Shown one piece after another: positions 40,516 to 51,155 of a DNA stretch of 64,000 bases. Position numbers and translations under genes: made by a program. Within the stretch, counting starts at the first letter, position 1, and each line of letters begins with the position of its first letter. The stretch spans positions 2,356,001-2,420,000 of the forward strand of contig NZ_CP049362.1 in assembly GCF_019343455.1 (NCBI RefSeq), given 5' to 3'. The notes beneath the pieces are model-generated. The model was not told where the DNA came from. It searched no databases and saw nothing but the letters and a program-made list of their open reading frames with translations. The stretch comes from Alcaligenes ammonioxydans (GTDB taxonomy: Bacteria > Pseudomonadota > Gammaproteobacteria > Burkholderiales > Burkholderiaceae_B).

Positions 40516-40556
40516 AAAAAAAAGCAGCCCACCGACTGGAGCGTGCGGTGGGCTGC
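40516..40556 (-). terminator. Rho-independent terminator of aceA
   Basis: Eleven-base stem (GCAGCCCACCG 40524-40534 with CGGTGGGCTGC 40546-40556), followed on the minus strand by a T-run (40516-40523). Confidence 0.9.
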
Positions 40557-40597
40557 CTGCTATCGGAAAAGGGGCTATCTACCCTTTCCCGTCCTGC

Positions 40598-41905
40598 TTA
40601 TGCCTCGGAAGCGGCAAACTGTTCGGCTTCGGTAGAGCCGGCCAGAGCCGTAGTCGAGGACTTACCGGCTTCCACTGTCTGAGTGACAGCATCAAAGTAA
40701 CCCGTCCCCACTTCACGCTGGTGCTTCACAGCGGTAAAGCCCAATGGTGCAGCCGCGAACTCTTTTTCCTGCAGTTGAACGAAAGCGCTCATCTGGTTGC
40801 GGGCGTAGCCGTGGGCCAGTTCGAACATGCCGTAGTTCAGTGCGTGGAAACCAGCCAGCGTGATGAACTGGAACTTGTAACCCATGGCACCCAGCTCGCG
40901 CTGGAATTTGGCGATCGTGGCATCGTCCAGGTTCTTTTTCCAGTTGAACGATGGCGAGCAGTTGTAGGACAGCAGCTTGCCAGGGAACTGACGGTGGATA
41001 GCTTCCGCAAAGCGACGAGCGTATTCCAGATCCGGCGTAGAAGTTTCGCACCAGACCAGGTCTGCGTAAGGAGCGTAAGCCAGACCACGGGCAATAGCTT
41101 GATCCAGACCGGCACGAGTACGGTAGAAGCCTTCCACTGTGCGTTCTTCCAGAATGAAGGGGCGATCGTATTCATCCACATCGCTGGTGATCAGGTCTGC
41201 TGCGTCCGCATCGGTACGAGCAACCAGAATGGTGGGAACGTCCAGGACGTCTGCCGCCAGACGGGCCGCGACCAGCTTGGACACCGCTTCACGCGTAGGC
41301 ACCAATACCTTGCCACCCAAGTGGCCGCATTTCTTGGCTGATGCCAGTTGATCCTCAAAGTGAACACCTGCCGCACCCGCCACAATCATGGCCTTCATCA
41401 GCTCAAAGGCATTGAGCACGCCGCCAAAACCCGCTTCAGCGTCGGCCACAATAGGAGCGAAGTAATCGATGTAACCCTCATCGCCCGGGTTCACACCCTC
41501 CATCCACTGAATCTGATCGCAACGGGCCAGAGAGTTATTGATGCGACGCACCACCGAGGGCACCGAATTCACGGGGTACAGCGATTGGTCGGGGTACATT
41601 TCACCAGCGCTGTTGGCGTCGCCCGCCACCTGCCAGCCCGACAAGTAAATCGCTTTCAAGCCGGCCTTGACCTGTTGCATGGCCTGGTTACCCGTCAGTG
41701 CACCCAATGCGTTCACAAAGGGTTCCTGATTAATGGACTGCCACAGACGCTCTGCGCCACGCCGTGCCAAAGTGTGCTCCTCAACCAGAGAGCCACGCAA
41801 ACGAATCACTTCCTCAGCGGTGTAACCACGCTTGATACCTTGCCAGCGCGGGTCTTCAGCCCAGCGTTTTTGCAAATTACGGATCTCAGTTTCTCGTGCA
41901 TTCAT
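40598..41905 (-). CDS. aceA: Isocitrate lyase
   Basis: 435 residues (E. coli AceA 434). The catalytic cysteine is C193 in [34 protein letters not shown] holds metal ligands and ENSPSF-type [10 protein letters not shown] is in the active site. It cleaves isocitrate to glyoxylate and succinate in the glyoxylate shunt, needed for growth on acetate and for acetyl-CoA from phenylacetate. Malate synthase is not adjacent. It stands alone with its own terminator. Confidence 0.96.
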   Translation of the reverse strand: MNARETEIRNLQKRWAEDPRWQGIKRGYTAEEVIRLRGSLVEEHTLARRGAERLWQSINQEPFVNALGALTGNQAMQQVKAGLKAIYLSGWQVAGDANSAGEMYPDQSLYPVNSVPSVVRRINNSLARCDQIQWMEGVNPGDEGYIDYFAPIVADAEAGFGGVLNAFELMKAMIVAGAAGVHFEDQLASAKKCGHLGGKVLVPTREAVSKLVAARLAADVLDVPTILVARTDADAADLITSDVDEYDRPFILEERTVEGFYRTRAGLDQAIARGLAYAPYADLVWCETSTPDLEYARRFAEAIHRQFPGKLLSYNCSPSFNWKKNLDDATIAKFQRELGAMGYKFQFITLAGFHALNYGMFELAHGYARNQMSAFVQLQEKEFAAAPLGFTAVKHQREVGTGYFDAVTQTVEAGKSSTTALAGSTEAEQFAASEA

Positions 41906-42223
41906 GGTGAACTCCTAAGATGGATTTAACAGTGAACTAGATTGAACAGGATGACTACAGTCTACCCAAATGTTGCACCGCAACCATGTTTTCTATCTTA
42001 TATAAGAGTAATTATTTTTTTGTTTTAAATCATATACATAAATAATTAATTTCGAGATATGAAATGCATTATCTGCTTATGAAATAAAAAACTGTGCACC
42101 GCGACAGTCGTTTTTTGCATACTGAGACAAGGATTTCACAATGTGGGATAATCGCCTGTATGCCTTCCGGTGAATGCGTGTTCGCTGCACCGGTTTCCTG
42201 TTTTATTTCTGCAGCACCTGCCC
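41906..42223. promoter_or_regulatory. Divergent control region aceA / queF with palindromes
   Basis: Upstream of aceA there are GTTGC-ACC-GCAAC (41972-41984) and TCTTATATAAGA (41996-42007), both perfect inverted repeats, in an AT-rich stretch. They are candidate operators for glyoxylate-shunt control. No preQ1 riboswitch pattern is evident before queF. Confidence 0.35.
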
Positions 42224-43051
42224 ATGAGCAACACCTCCCCACTTAAAGATTCGCCGCTCGGACACGATGTGGTTTATCCCACACGTTACGATCCCAACGT
42301 CCTGTTTGGTATCGAGCGCTCGCTTAATCGTCAGGCCCTTGAGCTACCTGAACAATGGTATGGCGCTGATATCTGGAACGGTTACGAGGTCTCCTGGCTC
42401 AACCCCAAGGGCAAACCCGTGGTCGCCCTGGCCCGCTTTGTCATCCCCTGGAACAGCCCGCGCATTATCGAGTCCAAATCCTTCAAGCTCTATCTGAACT
42501 CATTTAATGATGAAGTCGTGCAGGACAGCGACAGTCTCGCTGGACGCATGGAGCAGGATCTGAGCGCCATAGCCGGCGCCCCTGTCCAGGTGACACTATG
42601 GCCCTTGAGCGCTCTGAGCGGTCAGACCATCGCCCAACTGGAAGGTCGGAGCATTGATGAGCTCGATATCAGCATCCAGGACTACACACCACAAAGCGGT
42701 TTATTGGCCTGCTTGCCTGACGCCCCGCTCGTGACCGAGTCGCTGGTTTCGGATTTACTCAAATCCAACTGTCCCGTTACGGGCCAGCCGGACTGGGGCA
42801 GCGTCCAAGTGCGTTATACGGGCCCTCAAATCGACCCCGCCTCTCTTTTACGCTATATCGTTTCGCTACGCCGCCACACGGAATTTCATGAGCATTGTGT
42901 GGAGCGTCTTTACAGCGATATCTGGCAAAGCTGCCAACCCGAACGTTTGCTGGTGTATGCCCGTTACACGCGGCGTGGGGGGCTCGACATCAATCCCTGG
43001 CGCAGCAGCCATGCAGATAGCGTGCAAGAGCCACGGCTGGCACGTCAGTAA
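42224..43051 (+). CDS. queF: NADPH-dependent 7-cyano-7-deazaguanine reductase
   Basis: 275 residues from the ATG at 42224, the long bimodular form (E. coli 282). It has the QueF motif IESKSFKLYLNSF near residue 82 and the active cysteine C183 with D190 in SNCPVTGQPDWGSV. It reduces preQ0 to preQ1 in queuosine synthesis. An upstream in-frame ATG at 42170 gives a non-conserved extension. queH at 28.6 kb acts last in the same pathway. Confidence 0.94.
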   Translation: MSNTSPLKDSPLGHDVVYPTRYDPNVLFGIERSLNRQALELPEQWYGADIWNGYEVSWLNPKGKPVVALARFVIPWNSPRIIESKSFKLYLNSFNDEVVQDSDSLAGRMEQDLSAIAGAPVQVTLWPLSALSGQTIAQLEGRSIDELDISIQDYTPQSGLLACLPDAPLVTESLVSDLLKSNCPVTGQPDWGSVQVRYTGPQIDPASLLRYIVSLRRHTEFHEHCVERLYSDIWQSCQPERLLVYARYTRRGGLDINPWRSSHADSVQEPRLARQ

Positions 43052-43123
43052 GGTTGCAACTGGCAGGCGCACCTCCCGCTGACCTGTGCACCTTCCAGGG
43101 GGCGCCCCCTGCTTTCTGACAAA

Positions 43124-43161
43124 AAAGAAACCCCAAAATGCGATACGCTTTTGGGGTTTGT
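43124..43161. terminator. Bidirectional terminator between queF and an MFS gene
   Basis: Eleven-base stem (AAACCCCAAAA 43128-43138 with TTTTGGGGTTT 43149-43159) extended by an inner GCG/CGC pair, with A-run on the left and T-rich end on the right. Confidence 0.8.
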
Positions 43162-43198
43162 TATCAAGCGGTCTCGAGCCAAGCGGCAAAGGATACCG

Positions 43199-44455
43199 TC
43201 AGGCTTTCGCTTTAGTCGATCGGGTGACGGTGGACGCCACATAGACGGCCAGGCCCGCCGCAGTCCAGTATCCGATGGCCGCCCCATACCAAGGGGCCTG
43301 CGTCAGACCCACATCCAGCATCAATCCAAAACCCACCGGCGCCAAGGACGAGCCCACGTCCATGCCCGAATACACCAGGCCGTATACAGCCCCGGTCGCC
43401 CCCTTGGGCGTAACACGCCGTATCAGCATATCGCGCGAAGGCGAAGCAATACCCGAGCAAAACCCGGCTGCCCCCACAAAAAACAGAGCCATCGATGGCA
43501 TCACCCAGCCTGCGCCCAGCACCAAAAGCAGCCCACCCGACACGCACAGGGACACAAATACAATCAGCTCAGAGCGTGGCGTGGTAGAAGCAATAAAACC
43601 GCCCACAAACATGCCTGCGGCAGACGCCAGCATAAAACCGGACAAGGCCGTACCCGCCACGACCTTATCGATACCGTAGGTGGTGTGCAGCATGGGGATG
43701 GTGTAATTCTGCACGACTGCCATGGCCGCCGTGGCAAAGGCAAAGAACAGGAACGCACCCCATAAAGAGGAACGGGACAACAACGTAGACAGCGTGGTCC
43801 AGACCGACTCCTTGCTTGGTGGACGCGCCGGCATCGACCCGGAGGCGGTGCGTCCAGCCAGTGCATCCCGGTTTACCAGAACAAGCACCAAAACAGCCGC
43901 AATCAGAGCGGCCGCCGACAGCACGGCAACACGCCAGTTGAAGTAAATGGTCAGCGTGGTGATAAAGACCGGCGTCAAGGCCCAGCCCAGGTTACCTGTC
44001 AAACCGTGAGCACTGAAGGCATGGCCCAAACGCGCCGGGCTGACACGGTGATTGAGAATGGAGTAATCCACCGGGTGAAAAACCGCATTGCCCACCCCGC
44101 CAATCAGGGCAGCCGCCAACAGCATGCCATAGCCATTGGCCGTTCCGATCAACAAGGCGGCCGCTACAAAGCAGGACAGGCCTACTTTCAGCACCGGCAA
44201 GGCCCCGATCCGGTCAACCAGAAAACCCGAAGAGGCCTGCCCAAAGCAGGACACCAGATAAAAAGCGGTGACCAAACCTCCCAACTTCAGAAAGTCATAA
44301 CCGAACTCTTGCCCCAGGGAAATGTACAGCGTGGGCAAGATAAGTTGAAAAAAGTGCGAACTGGCGTGCGCGATACCGATCACGCCAATGACCTGCCAGT
44401 CCTGCGACCCGTCCGGTCCCGCCCCGGCCAGCGTCCTTGTCGATGAGTTAGTCAT
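43199..44455 (-). CDS. Major facilitator superfamily transporter
   Basis: 418 residues from the ATG at 44455. About twelve membrane helices are visible, with the MFS loop after helix 2 (SSGFLVDRIGALPVLK) and a repeat in the second half (GFIASTTPRSELIVF). N-terminal HASSHFFQLILPTLY is reminiscent of the FSR/CynX-like branch, but I cannot name the substrate. Its start lies within a few bases of the pgsA stop, so it is at the end of the acpS-nagZ-uvrC-pgsA run. Confidence 0.85.
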   Translation of the reverse strand: MTNSSTRTLAGAGPDGSQDWQVIGVIGIAHASSHFFQLILPTLYISLGQEFGYDFLKLGGLVTAFYLVSCFGQASSGFLVDRIGALPVLKVGLSCFVAAALLIGTANGYGMLLAAALIGGVGNAVFHPVDYSILNHRVSPARLGHAFSAHGLTGNLGWALTPVFITTLTIYFNWRVAVLSAAALIAAVLVLVLVNRDALAGRTASGSMPARPPSKESVWTTLSTLLSRSSLWGAFLFFAFATAAMAVVQNYTIPMLHTTYGIDKVVAGTALSGFMLASAAGMFVGGFIASTTPRSELIVFVSLCVSGGLLLVLGAGWVMPSMALFFVGAAGFCSGIASPSRDMLIRRVTPKGATGAVYGLVYSGMDVGSSLAPVGFGLMLDVGLTQAPWYGAAIGYWTAAGLAVYVASTVTRSTKAKA

Positions 44456-44460
44456 TTGTC

Positions 44461-45033
44461 TCACAGCTGCTTTTTCTTGATCTCAGGCCAGGCTTTTTGC
44501 AGGTAGTAGCACATGGACCAGACCGTCAGGACCGCTGCAACGATAATAAGAGCTTGCCCGATGATCCGTGTAGGCAGCCCCATGACAGGCGACCAGTACA
44601 ACAGGCAGGGAATGGCAACCATTTGCGCGGCGGTTTTGAATTTACCCAAGCGATGAACCGCTACACTGCCGCTGGCGCCAATCTTGGCCATCCACTCCCG
44701 CAAGGCAGAAATGGTAATTTCACGACCGATAATAATCAGCGCGATAAAGGCGTCCACTCGCCCCAGATCCAGTAACACCAGCAAGGCGGCGCTGACCATC
44801 AGTTTGTCGGCAACCGGGTCCAGAAAGGCGCCAAACGAGGACGTCTGGTTCCAGCGTCGCGCCAGCCAGCCGTCGAACCAGTCGGTCGCAGCGGCAACGA
44901 CAAAGACAGCCGCTGCCCACAGATCGCGCGTTTCGATGCTCAGCCAGTGTTCCGGCAAATAAAACAGGGCAACGATCAGGGGAATCAGGACGATACGAAG
45001 CCACGTCAGGGCAATGGGCAGATTTAAAGGCAT
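44461..45033 (-). CDS. pgsA: Phosphatidylglycerophosphate synthase
   Basis: 190-residue inner-membrane enzyme. The CDP-alcohol phosphotransferase motif is complete: DWFDGWLARRWNQTSSFGAFLDPVADK (DG-AR-G-D-D). Four to five helices are visible. It joins CDP-diacylglycerol with glycerol-3-phosphate, the first committed step to phosphatidylglycerol and cardiolipin. It follows uvrC by 42 bases, the usual proteobacterial order. Confidence 0.93.
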   Translation of the reverse strand: MPLNLPIALTWLRIVLIPLIVALFYLPEHWLSIETRDLWAAAVFVVAAATDWFDGWLARRWNQTSSFGAFLDPVADKLMVSAALLVLLDLGRVDAFIALIIIGREITISALREWMAKIGASGSVAVHRLGKFKTAAQMVAIPCLLYWSPVMGLPTRIIGQALIIVAAVLTVWSMCYYLQKAWPEIKKKQL

Positions 45034-45075
45034 AGCTTGGGTACCAACCTAATTTAAAACAACAAAGGCTCTCGC

Positions 45076-46914
45076 CTATCGTAAAGCATGATAAATACGT
45101 TCGGCCAGCTCCGTGGATATTCCATCAACCGCACTAAGCTCATCGATACTGGCATCGGCAACGCCACTAAAGCCCCCAAAGCGAGCCAGCAGACGCTGGC
45201 GACGCTTGGCGCCAATCCCATCAATATCCTCCAGACGCGACACGTTGCGCGTTTTGGCACGCTGAGCGCGCATGCCCGTAATCGCAAAGCGGTGGGCCTC
45301 GTCACGCACCTGGGCAACCAGCATCAAGGCAGCTGACTCCACGCCCAGGGCCACAGGCGGTCGATCATCGGCAAACACCAGGGTCTCCAGACCTACTTTA
45401 CGCTTTTCTCCCTTGGCCACACCAACCAGAACATGAATGTCCAGGCCCAATTCGACAAAGACCTGCCGGGCGATCTCTACCTGCCCTTTGCCACCGTCGA
45501 TCAGGACAATGTCGGGCAAAGGCGCCAGACCTTCGGCAACCCGCGAGAACCGTCGGTTCAGTACCTGGCGCATGGCTGCGTAATCATCACCGGGGGTGAT
45601 GCCGGCAATGTTGTAGCGACGATAAAGGGAGTTCTGCATTTCGTGGTGCTTATAAACCACACACGAGGCCTGCGTGGCCTCCCCAGCCGTATGGCTGATG
45701 TCAAAGCATTCGATGTGCAACGCATCGAGCTGGGCCTCATCCAGGTCCAGTTGCAATACTTCGGCCAGAGCCCGGGTACGATCCGCACGGGCCGTCGATT
45801 CGCTCAAGACCCGGGCAAGCGCCAGGCCGGCATTCTTCGTTGCCTGTTCCAGCCAGATCTTGCGCACGCCTTGAGGGCGCACCACAATGCGCGCCTTCAC
45901 ACCGGTTTGCTCCGCCAGCAAAGGCATCAGATCAGGATCAGGCAGGGCGTGCGAGCAAACCAGCACGGGTGGCATGCGACGTTCCAGGTAGTGCTGGGCG
46001 ATAAAGGCCGCAAGCACCTCGCTTGGGGTGTCATCGTTGATCTGGGTAGGGAAAAAGGCACGATCTCCCAGATGACGGCCCCCGCGCACCATGGCCAGGT
46101 TCACACAGAACTTGCCCCCGGCATTGAGGACCACAATAACGTCGACATCTTCCTTGCCCACCTGCTCCATGCTTTGCTGCTGCAACACGGCTGACAAGGC
46201 TTTCATCTGGTCGCGCAAAATCGCGGCCTGCTCAAAATCCAGCGAGTCCGAGGCCTGCATCATGCGCTCTTGCAACTCACTCAGGATTTGCGTGGTGTGA
46301 CCATCCAGAAAGCTGATGGCGCGCTGCACATCCCGCTGATACTGCTCAGGCGAGATCAGATTGACGCACGGCGCCGAACAGCGCCCGATCTGATGCAGCA
46401 GACAGGGGCGACTGCGATTGGCGTAGACGCTGTCCTCACAGGTGCGCAACCGAAACACCTTTTGCAGGATCTGAATGGTTTCACGCACCGCCCAGGAGTT
46501 GGGATAAGGGCCAAAGAAATGGCCCTTCCCGCTGGTACTGCCCCGGTAATAGGCAATACGAGGCGCCTGGTGCGCGCTGATCATCAGGTAGGGGTAGGAC
46601 TTGTCATCCCGGAAAAGAATGTTGTAGCGTGGCCGCAGACGCTTGATGAGGTTGTTTTCCAGCAGCAAGGCCTCGGCCTCGCTGCGGGTAACAGTCACCT
46701 CGATGCGCGCGACACGCGCCACCATATGGGCAATGCGGGGACTGCTCAGCGTTTTTTGAAAGTACGAGCTGACACGACGCTTGAGATCCCGCGCCTTGCC
46801 CACATACAGTACCTCGCCCTGTTCATCGAGATGCCGGTATACGCCCGGCAAATTCGGTAAATCAGACAGATAGGATTTTAGATTGAAGTCCGCGGGCATA
46901 TTGATAGTGTTCAT
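45076..46914 (-). CDS. uvrC: UvrABC excinuclease subunit C
   Basis: 612 residues (E. coli 610). Order: GIY-YIG nuclease ([31 protein letters not shown]), a cysteine-rich [13 protein letters not shown], the UvrB-binding helix pair, the RNase H-like nuclease ([25 protein letters not shown]) and C-terminal helix-hairpin-helix repeats ([21 protein letters not shown]). It cuts DNA on both sides of a lesion. I start at the ATG at 46914, which overlaps the nagZ end by 53 bases; the ATG at 46899 has no better ribosome site. Confidence 0.94.
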   Translation of the reverse strand: MNTINMPADFNLKSYLSDLPNLPGVYRHLDEQGEVLYVGKARDLKRRVSSYFQKTLSSPRIAHMVARVARIEVTVTRSEAEALLLENNLIKRLRPRYNILFRDDKSYPYLMISAHQAPRIAYYRGSTSGKGHFFGPYPNSWAVRETIQILQKVFRLRTCEDSVYANRSRPCLLHQIGRCSAPCVNLISPEQYQRDVQRAISFLDGHTTQILSELQERMMQASDSLDFEQAAILRDQMKALSAVLQQQSMEQVGKEDVDVIVVLNAGGKFCVNLAMVRGGRHLGDRAFFPTQINDDTPSEVLAAFIAQHYLERRMPPVLVCSHALPDPDLMPLLAEQTGVKARIVVRPQGVRKIWLEQATKNAGLALARVLSESTARADRTRALAEVLQLDLDEAQLDALHIECFDISHTAGEATQASCVVYKHHEMQNSLYRRYNIAGITPGDDYAAMRQVLNRRFSRVAEGLAPLPDIVLIDGGKGQVEIARQVFVELGLDIHVLVGVAKGEKRKVGLETLVFADDRPPVALGVESAALMLVAQVRDEAHRFAITGMRAQRAKTRNVSRLEDIDGIGAKRRQRLLARFGGFSGVADASIDELSAVDGISTELAERIYHALR

Positions 46915-47917
46915 CCGCTTGCAAGGCGTCCCAATCCAAAGCGGGCGTGCTAGGCATGAGACGACGAATGCGGTTTTGCGATTCCTCGGAAATCGTGAAA
47001 TCCAGGCGCGAGAGCAAGTCGTCGGCCAGATCAGGACGATTGCAGACCAGCACCATGTCGCAGCCCGCCCCCAAGGCCGCTTGAGCGCGTGCCAGGATGT
47101 CGCCCACAACGGTGGCGCCTTCCATGGTCAGGTCGTCGGAAAAAATGACGCCGTCATAGGCCAGGGCCTTGCGCAGCACACGCTGAATCCAGTATGGCGA
47201 GAAGCCGGCTGGCAGCGGGTCTACTTTGGAATAGATCACGTGTGCAGGCATTACGGAGGGCAACTGCAAGGTGCCAAGCCAACCGTAAGGGGCAGCATCC
47301 TCGTCCAGAATCTCTTCCAGTATACGGTCGTCCACGGGAATCTCGTGGTGCGAATCCGCCTCTACGCCGCCATGACCGGGAAAGTGCTTGCCGCAGGCAG
47401 CCATACCGGCCTTGTTCAAACCACGGATCAAGCCAGCGGCCAACATGGACACTGCCCGCGGATTGCGATGGAAAGACCGATCGCCAATAACCTTGCTGAC
47501 TCCCCAGTCCAGATCCAGCACCGGCGTAAAGCTCATATCCACACCACAGGCGCGCAGCTCGGCAGCCAGCACATAGCCCGTATCGGCAGCAACAGCCGCC
47601 GCCTTGACGGCATCACGCGTCCAGAGCTGGCCCAACTGGCTCATGGCGGGCAGCGTGGTAAAGCCATCCTCGCGGAAACGCTGCACCCGCCCCCCCTCGT
47701 GATCCACCGCAATCAGCAAGGGCTCGTTACGCGCCTCGTGAATCGACTGGCACAGGGCGGTCAGTTGCGCACGGTTTTCAAAGTTGCGGCTAAACAGAAT
47801 CACGCCACCGACCAGCGGATGGCGCAGGCGCTCGCGCTCGTGGTCCGTCAGAACCGTGCCCTGCACATCGACCATGACCGGGCCCGGTGGCAGTACTGCT
47901 TGTGGGGAAGAACTCAT
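46862..47917 (-). CDS. nagZ: Beta-N-acetylhexosaminidase NagZ
   Basis: 351 residues, GH3 family. The catalytic loop [22 protein letters not shown] holds the His/Asp acid-base pair, and [12 protein letters not shown] holds the nucleophilic Asp. It removes GlcNAc from anhydro-muropeptides in the cytoplasm during wall recycling; its product controls AmpC induction where AmpR exists. It overlaps acpS by four bases and uvrC by about 50. Confidence 0.95.
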   Translation of the reverse strand: MSSSPQAVLPPGPVMVDVQGTVLTDHERERLRHPLVGGVILFSRNFENRAQLTALCQSIHEARNEPLLIAVDHEGGRVQRFREDGFTTLPAMSQLGQLWTRDAVKAAAVAADTGYVLAAELRACGVDMSFTPVLDLDWGVSKVIGDRSFHRNPRAVSMLAAGLIRGLNKAGMAACGKHFPGHGGVEADSHHEIPVDDRILEEILDEDAAPYGWLGTLQLPSVMPAHVIYSKVDPLPAGFSPYWIQRVLRKALAYDGVIFSDDLTMEGATVVGDILARAQAALGAGCDMVLVCNRPDLADDLLSRLDFTISEESQNRIRRLMPSTPALDWDALQADEHYQYARGLQSKILSV

Positions 47918-48372
47918 TTAGTATCAGACTCAGCTAAGAATAAGGAAGAAATGGCCGGCGCTTTGACTTCCAGCACCACAAAGGCCATGGCCATATCGGA
48001 TTCATCAGTCAGGGAAATATGAACCGCCCCGAAACGGGCGTCAAACCAGCTTTGCAGGTCCGCAGACAAGCGCACCATCGGACGTCCACCGGGCGCATTC
48101 AGGGTTTGCATGCGCGACCACGCCATGGGCATGCGCATGCCCAACCCGACCGCTTTGGAAAAAGCTTCTTTAGCCGCAAAGCGGGTTGCCAGATAGCGCA
48201 GTCCCCTTACCGGGTCGCGCGCCTGACGGCGGGCATAGACCTGCTGCTCCTGCTCGCCCAGGATGCGTTTTACAAAACGATCGCCGTGACGAGCCAGGGC
48301 GCGCTCGATCCGTTCCACACGAATCAGGTCGGTGCCAATGCCGGCAATCAAACCTGGCTGTATTGGGGGCAT
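47914..48372 (-). CDS. acpS: Holo-acyl-carrier-protein synthase
   Basis: 152 residues, slightly longer than E. coli AcpS (126). Motifs: [13 protein letters not shown] (magnesium Asp) and [16 protein letters not shown] (Glu and Lys). It attaches 4'-phosphopantetheine to acyl carrier protein. pdxJ, its usual upstream partner, is not present; the paa operon terminator is. It is the first gene of acpS-nagZ-uvrC-pgsA. Confidence 0.92.
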   Translation of the reverse strand: MPPIQPGLIAGIGTDLIRVERIERALARHGDRFVKRILGEQEQQVYARRQARDPVRGLRYLATRFAAKEAFSKAVGLGMRMPMAWSRMQTLNAPGGRPMVRLSADLQSWFDARFGAVHISLTDESDMAMAFVVLEVKAPAISSLFLAESDTK

Positions 48373-48448
48373 GATGTGATCAGAAAAAAATACGAAAACG
48401 GCGTGAGCCGCCTACTAGCTTGCAATGATACCGTGAGAGCGCCGAATA

Positions 48449-48480
48449 CAAAAACGGCCCTGCCAGAGCAGAGCCGTTGT
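48449..48480 (-). terminator. Terminator at the end of the paa operon
   Basis: AACGGC (48453-48458) pairs with GCCGTT (48473-48478) and an inner CTGC/GCAG adds to the stem. The minus strand then runs into T residues (48449-48454). It lies just after paaK. Confidence 0.75.
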
Positions 48481-48501
48481 GGAGTCCGGACGCAATCGTG
48501 C

Positions 48502-49815
48502 CTAAAACGCGCGCTTGTCGATCACGCGCTTGGCTTTACCCGTTACCGTACGCTCGACCATACCCGAGGACTGCACGCGAATACGTGCACTCACACCAAT
48601 AAAGGTCTTGATGGAGTGGCTCAGGCGGCGGGCCATTTGCTCACGCTCGGCATCATTTAAGTGATTGAACTCCGGGCGAACCTCCACCATAATTTCCAGC
48701 TCGTCCATATTGCCATTACGACTCAAGACCAGTTGGTACTGGGCAGCCAGCTCGGGCATCTTCAGAACCAGCTCCTCGACCTGCGTCGGGAACAGGTTCA
48801 CACCACGCACAATCACCATATCGTCGCTGCGGCCCGTGATCTTGCCGATCCGGCGCATGCTGCGCGAGGTAGGTGGCAGCAACTGGGTCAGGTCACGAGT
48901 ACGGTAGCGAATGACCGGCATGGCTTCCTTGCTCAGCGAGGTAAAGACCAGTTCTCCGCTCTCACCCTCGGCCACGGGCTCGCCGGTTTCAGGGTTGATG
49001 ATTTCCGGGTAGAAGTGGTCTTCCCAGACCACTGGGCCGTCCTTGCTTTCCACACATTCCATGGCCACGCCAGGCCCCATTACCTCGGACAGACCATAAA
49101 TATCCACAGCATCGATACCGGCACGCTGCTCAATATCCAGACGCATCTGCCCTGTCCAGGGTTCAGCGCCAAAAATACCGATGCGCAAGGAAGTATCGCG
49201 TGGGTCCATGCCCTGACGCTCGATCTCTTCCACGATATTGCAGAAGTAGGAAGGCGTGACCAGAATCACGTCGGGACGGAAGTCCTGAATCAGTTGAACC
49301 TGCTTTTCAGTCTGACCACCGGACATGGGAACCACCGTGCATCCCAGACGCTCAGCACCGTAGTGGGCACCCAGGCCGCCTGTGAACAGACCATAGCCGT
49401 AGGCCACATGGGCAATGTCGCCAGGACGGGCGCCAGCTGCCCACATGGAACGGGCAAACAGGTCTGCCCAGGTGGAGATGTCCTTGGCCGTGTAGCCAAC
49501 CACGGTGGGCTTGCCCGTTGTGCCACTGGACGCGTGCACGCGTGCTACCTGTTCGCGAGGAACCGCAAACATTTTGAAGGGGTAGTTGTCACGCAGATCC
49601 TGCTTGGTCGTGAAGGGAAACTTGGAAATATCCGACAACTGCTTCAAATCGTCGGGGTGCACGCCCGCTTCATCAAATTTCTGCCGATAGTGCGGCACAT
49701 TCTCGTAAGCATGCCGCAACGTCCACTTCAGACGTTCCAGCTGCAAGTTGCGGATCTCGTCAACACTTGCATGCTCGATGGCATCGCGGCCAACCTGTTC
49801 TTTAATTGCTGTCAT
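48502..49815 (-). CDS. paaK: Phenylacetate-CoA ligase
   Basis: 437 residues of the AMP-forming ligase family. Motifs: VHASSGTTGKPTVVGYT (P-loop-like), IYGLSEVMGPGVAMEC, and the C-terminal lysine domain with KITGRSDDMVIVRGVNLFP. It activates phenylacetate to phenylacetyl-CoA, the substrate of the PaaABCE epoxidase. It is the last gene of the operon. Both members of the PaaK family look alike; only one copy is here. Confidence 0.95.
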   Translation of the reverse strand: MTAIKEQVGRDAIEHASVDEIRNLQLERLKWTLRHAYENVPHYRQKFDEAGVHPDDLKQLSDISKFPFTTKQDLRDNYPFKMFAVPREQVARVHASSGTTGKPTVVGYTAKDISTWADLFARSMWAAGARPGDIAHVAYGYGLFTGGLGAHYGAERLGCTVVPMSGGQTEKQVQLIQDFRPDVILVTPSYFCNIVEEIERQGMDPRDTSLRIGIFGAEPWTGQMRLDIEQRAGIDAVDIYGLSEVMGPGVAMECVESKDGPVVWEDHFYPEIINPETGEPVAEGESGELVFTSLSKEAMPVIRYRTRDLTQLLPPTSRSMRRIGKITGRSDDMVIVRGVNLFPTQVEELVLKMPELAAQYQLVLSRNGNMDELEIMVEVRPEFNHLNDAEREQMARRLSHSIKTFIGVSARIRVQSSGMVERTVTGKAKRVIDKRAF

Positions 49816-49888
49816 GGTGTACTCCTGCCCTGCCGCTGGTGTGGTACTTCCGACCCCCCCGGGTCCACAGGGTATGTATCGTCAAAGA

Positions 49889-50350
49889 TTATTTTTTTTC
49901 AATTCCGCCCAATACCGTGCCATTGAGCCGGTACGAGCGTCCACGGAACAAGGCAATGCGCTTGTTGTTCTGGTTGACCACCTCGATGTCATACACACCG
50001 GTGCGGCCTGCCAGGGAAGCCTCAACCGCACGAGCAGTCAGGACATCCCCTTCAAAGGCAGGCGCCAGGTAATCGATGGTGCAACCCGACGCAACGGTCG
50101 GTGCATTGCGGGAATTGCAGGCAAACGCAAAGGTGCTGTCGGCCAACGCAAAAATGAAACCACCGTGACAGGTCTTGTGGCCGTTGAGCATGTCGGCACG
50201 TACCGTCATGCTCATGTCCGCCCTGCCCGGTGCGACGCTATCCAGGCTCAGGCCCAAAGCCTGAGATGCCTGGTCATTGCCAAACATATGGTCACTGACC
50301 TGCTGAGCCAGTGCCTGGGGGTCTTCAACAGCCATTGCGTTGCTTTGCAT
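49889..50350 (-). CDS. paaI: Hydroxyphenylacetyl-CoA thioesterase PaaI
   Basis: 153-residue hot-dog thioesterase. The motif LNGHKTCHGGFIFALADSTFAFACNS carries the catalytic Asp/Asn region typical of PaaI. It rescues CoA from dead-end ring-hydroxylated CoA esters in the pathway. Its ATG shares a base with the paaG stop (TAATG); a second ATG at 50335 is possible. Confidence 0.92.
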   Translation of the reverse strand: MQSNAMAVEDPQALAQQVSDHMFGNDQASQALGLSLDSVAPGRADMSMTVRADMLNGHKTCHGGFIFALADSTFAFACNSRNAPTVASGCTIDYLAPAFEGDVLTARAVEASLAGRTGVYDIEVVNQNNKRIALFRGRSYRLNGTVLGGIEKK

Positions 50351-51141
50351 TACTTTCCTTTAAATTGGGGGGCACGTTTGCCCAGGAATGCATTAACACC
50401 CTCACGATAATCTTCGGAGGCACCCAGTTCACGCATCAAGTCGCGTTCCAGATCCAACTGTTGATCAAGCGAATGGGCATCACTGGCATAAATCGCTTTC
50501 TTGGCGTAAGCCAGACCTTTGGTCGGCGCCTGGGCAAAATGAGCGGCCAGCTCGTTCAGACGAGCCTGGAAAGCCTCATCGTCCACGCATTCCCAGATCA
50601 GCCCCCACTGCGCAGCCTGTTCGGCCGAGAGCTTGTCGCCCAGCAAAGACAGACCCATGGCGCGGGCGGTGCCCACCAGACGCGGCAAGAAGAATGTACC
50701 GCCGGTGTCCGGCAACAAGCCAAGACGGCAAAAAGGCTGGATGAAGCTGGCCGAACGGGCGGCAATCACAATATCGCCCGCCAGAGCCAGGTTCGCTCCA
50801 GCACCCGCAGCCACGCCGTTGACCCCCACTACCACCGGCGCAGCCAATGCGCGCAGACGACGCACCAGCGGTGCGTAGAATTTCTCAATGGTTGCACCCA
50901 GATCGACGGGGGCATCGCCAGCACTCATCTGACGCTCGGACAGGTCCTGGCCGGCGCAAAAGCCGCGTCCATTACCGGTCAGAATCAGCACACGCAAATC
51001 GGCGCACTGTTCCACCTTGTCCAGAGCCTGAGCCAGCTCACCGTGCATGTCGGCCGTGAAGCTGTTGAGCTTGTCGGGACGATTCAAGGTAATGCGTGCT
51101 ACGCCGTTTTCCAGTTGAAATTGAATACTTTGGTCAGTCAC
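50350..51141 (-). CDS. paaG: 1,2-epoxyphenylacetyl-CoA isomerase PaaG
   Basis: 263-residue crotonase. It has the oxyanion segments GNGRGFCAGQDLSERQM and VNGVAAGAGANLALAGDIVIAA, then the acidic FCRLGLLPDTGGTFFLPRLVG. PaaG turns the ring epoxide into oxepin-CoA and also isomerises later intermediates. The QDLSERQM segment is the part that separates PaaG from ordinary enoyl-CoA hydratases such as PaaF. It follows paaN by 14 bases. Confidence 0.93.
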   Translation of the reverse strand: MTDQSIQFQLENGVARITLNRPDKLNSFTADMHGELAQALDKVEQCADLRVLILTGNGRGFCAGQDLSERQMSAGDAPVDLGATIEKFYAPLVRRLRALAAPVVVGVNGVAAGAGANLALAGDIVIAARSASFIQPFCRLGLLPDTGGTFFLPRLVGTARAMGLSLLGDKLSAEQAAQWGLIWECVDDEAFQARLNELAAHFAQAPTKGLAYAKKAIYASDAHSLDQQLDLERDLMRELGASEDYREGVNAFLGKRAPQFKGK

Positions 51142-51155
51142 CTGGCCATCCTCCT

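Larger units (their letters stand above)
40043..40597. other. Intergenic region between the CcoI-like gene and aceA (555 bases)
   Basis: It contains the FNR box (40059-40072), a candidate sRNA with terminator (40107-40191) and the aceA terminator (40516-40556). In 40192-40515 I see no credible ORF, tRNA or long repeat. Confidence 0.6.

Noticed and set aside
46915..47109. Longer UvrC start
   Set aside because: The added 65 residues overlap nagZ out of frame and have no similarity to UvrC, which begins about 15 residues before LPGVYRHL.
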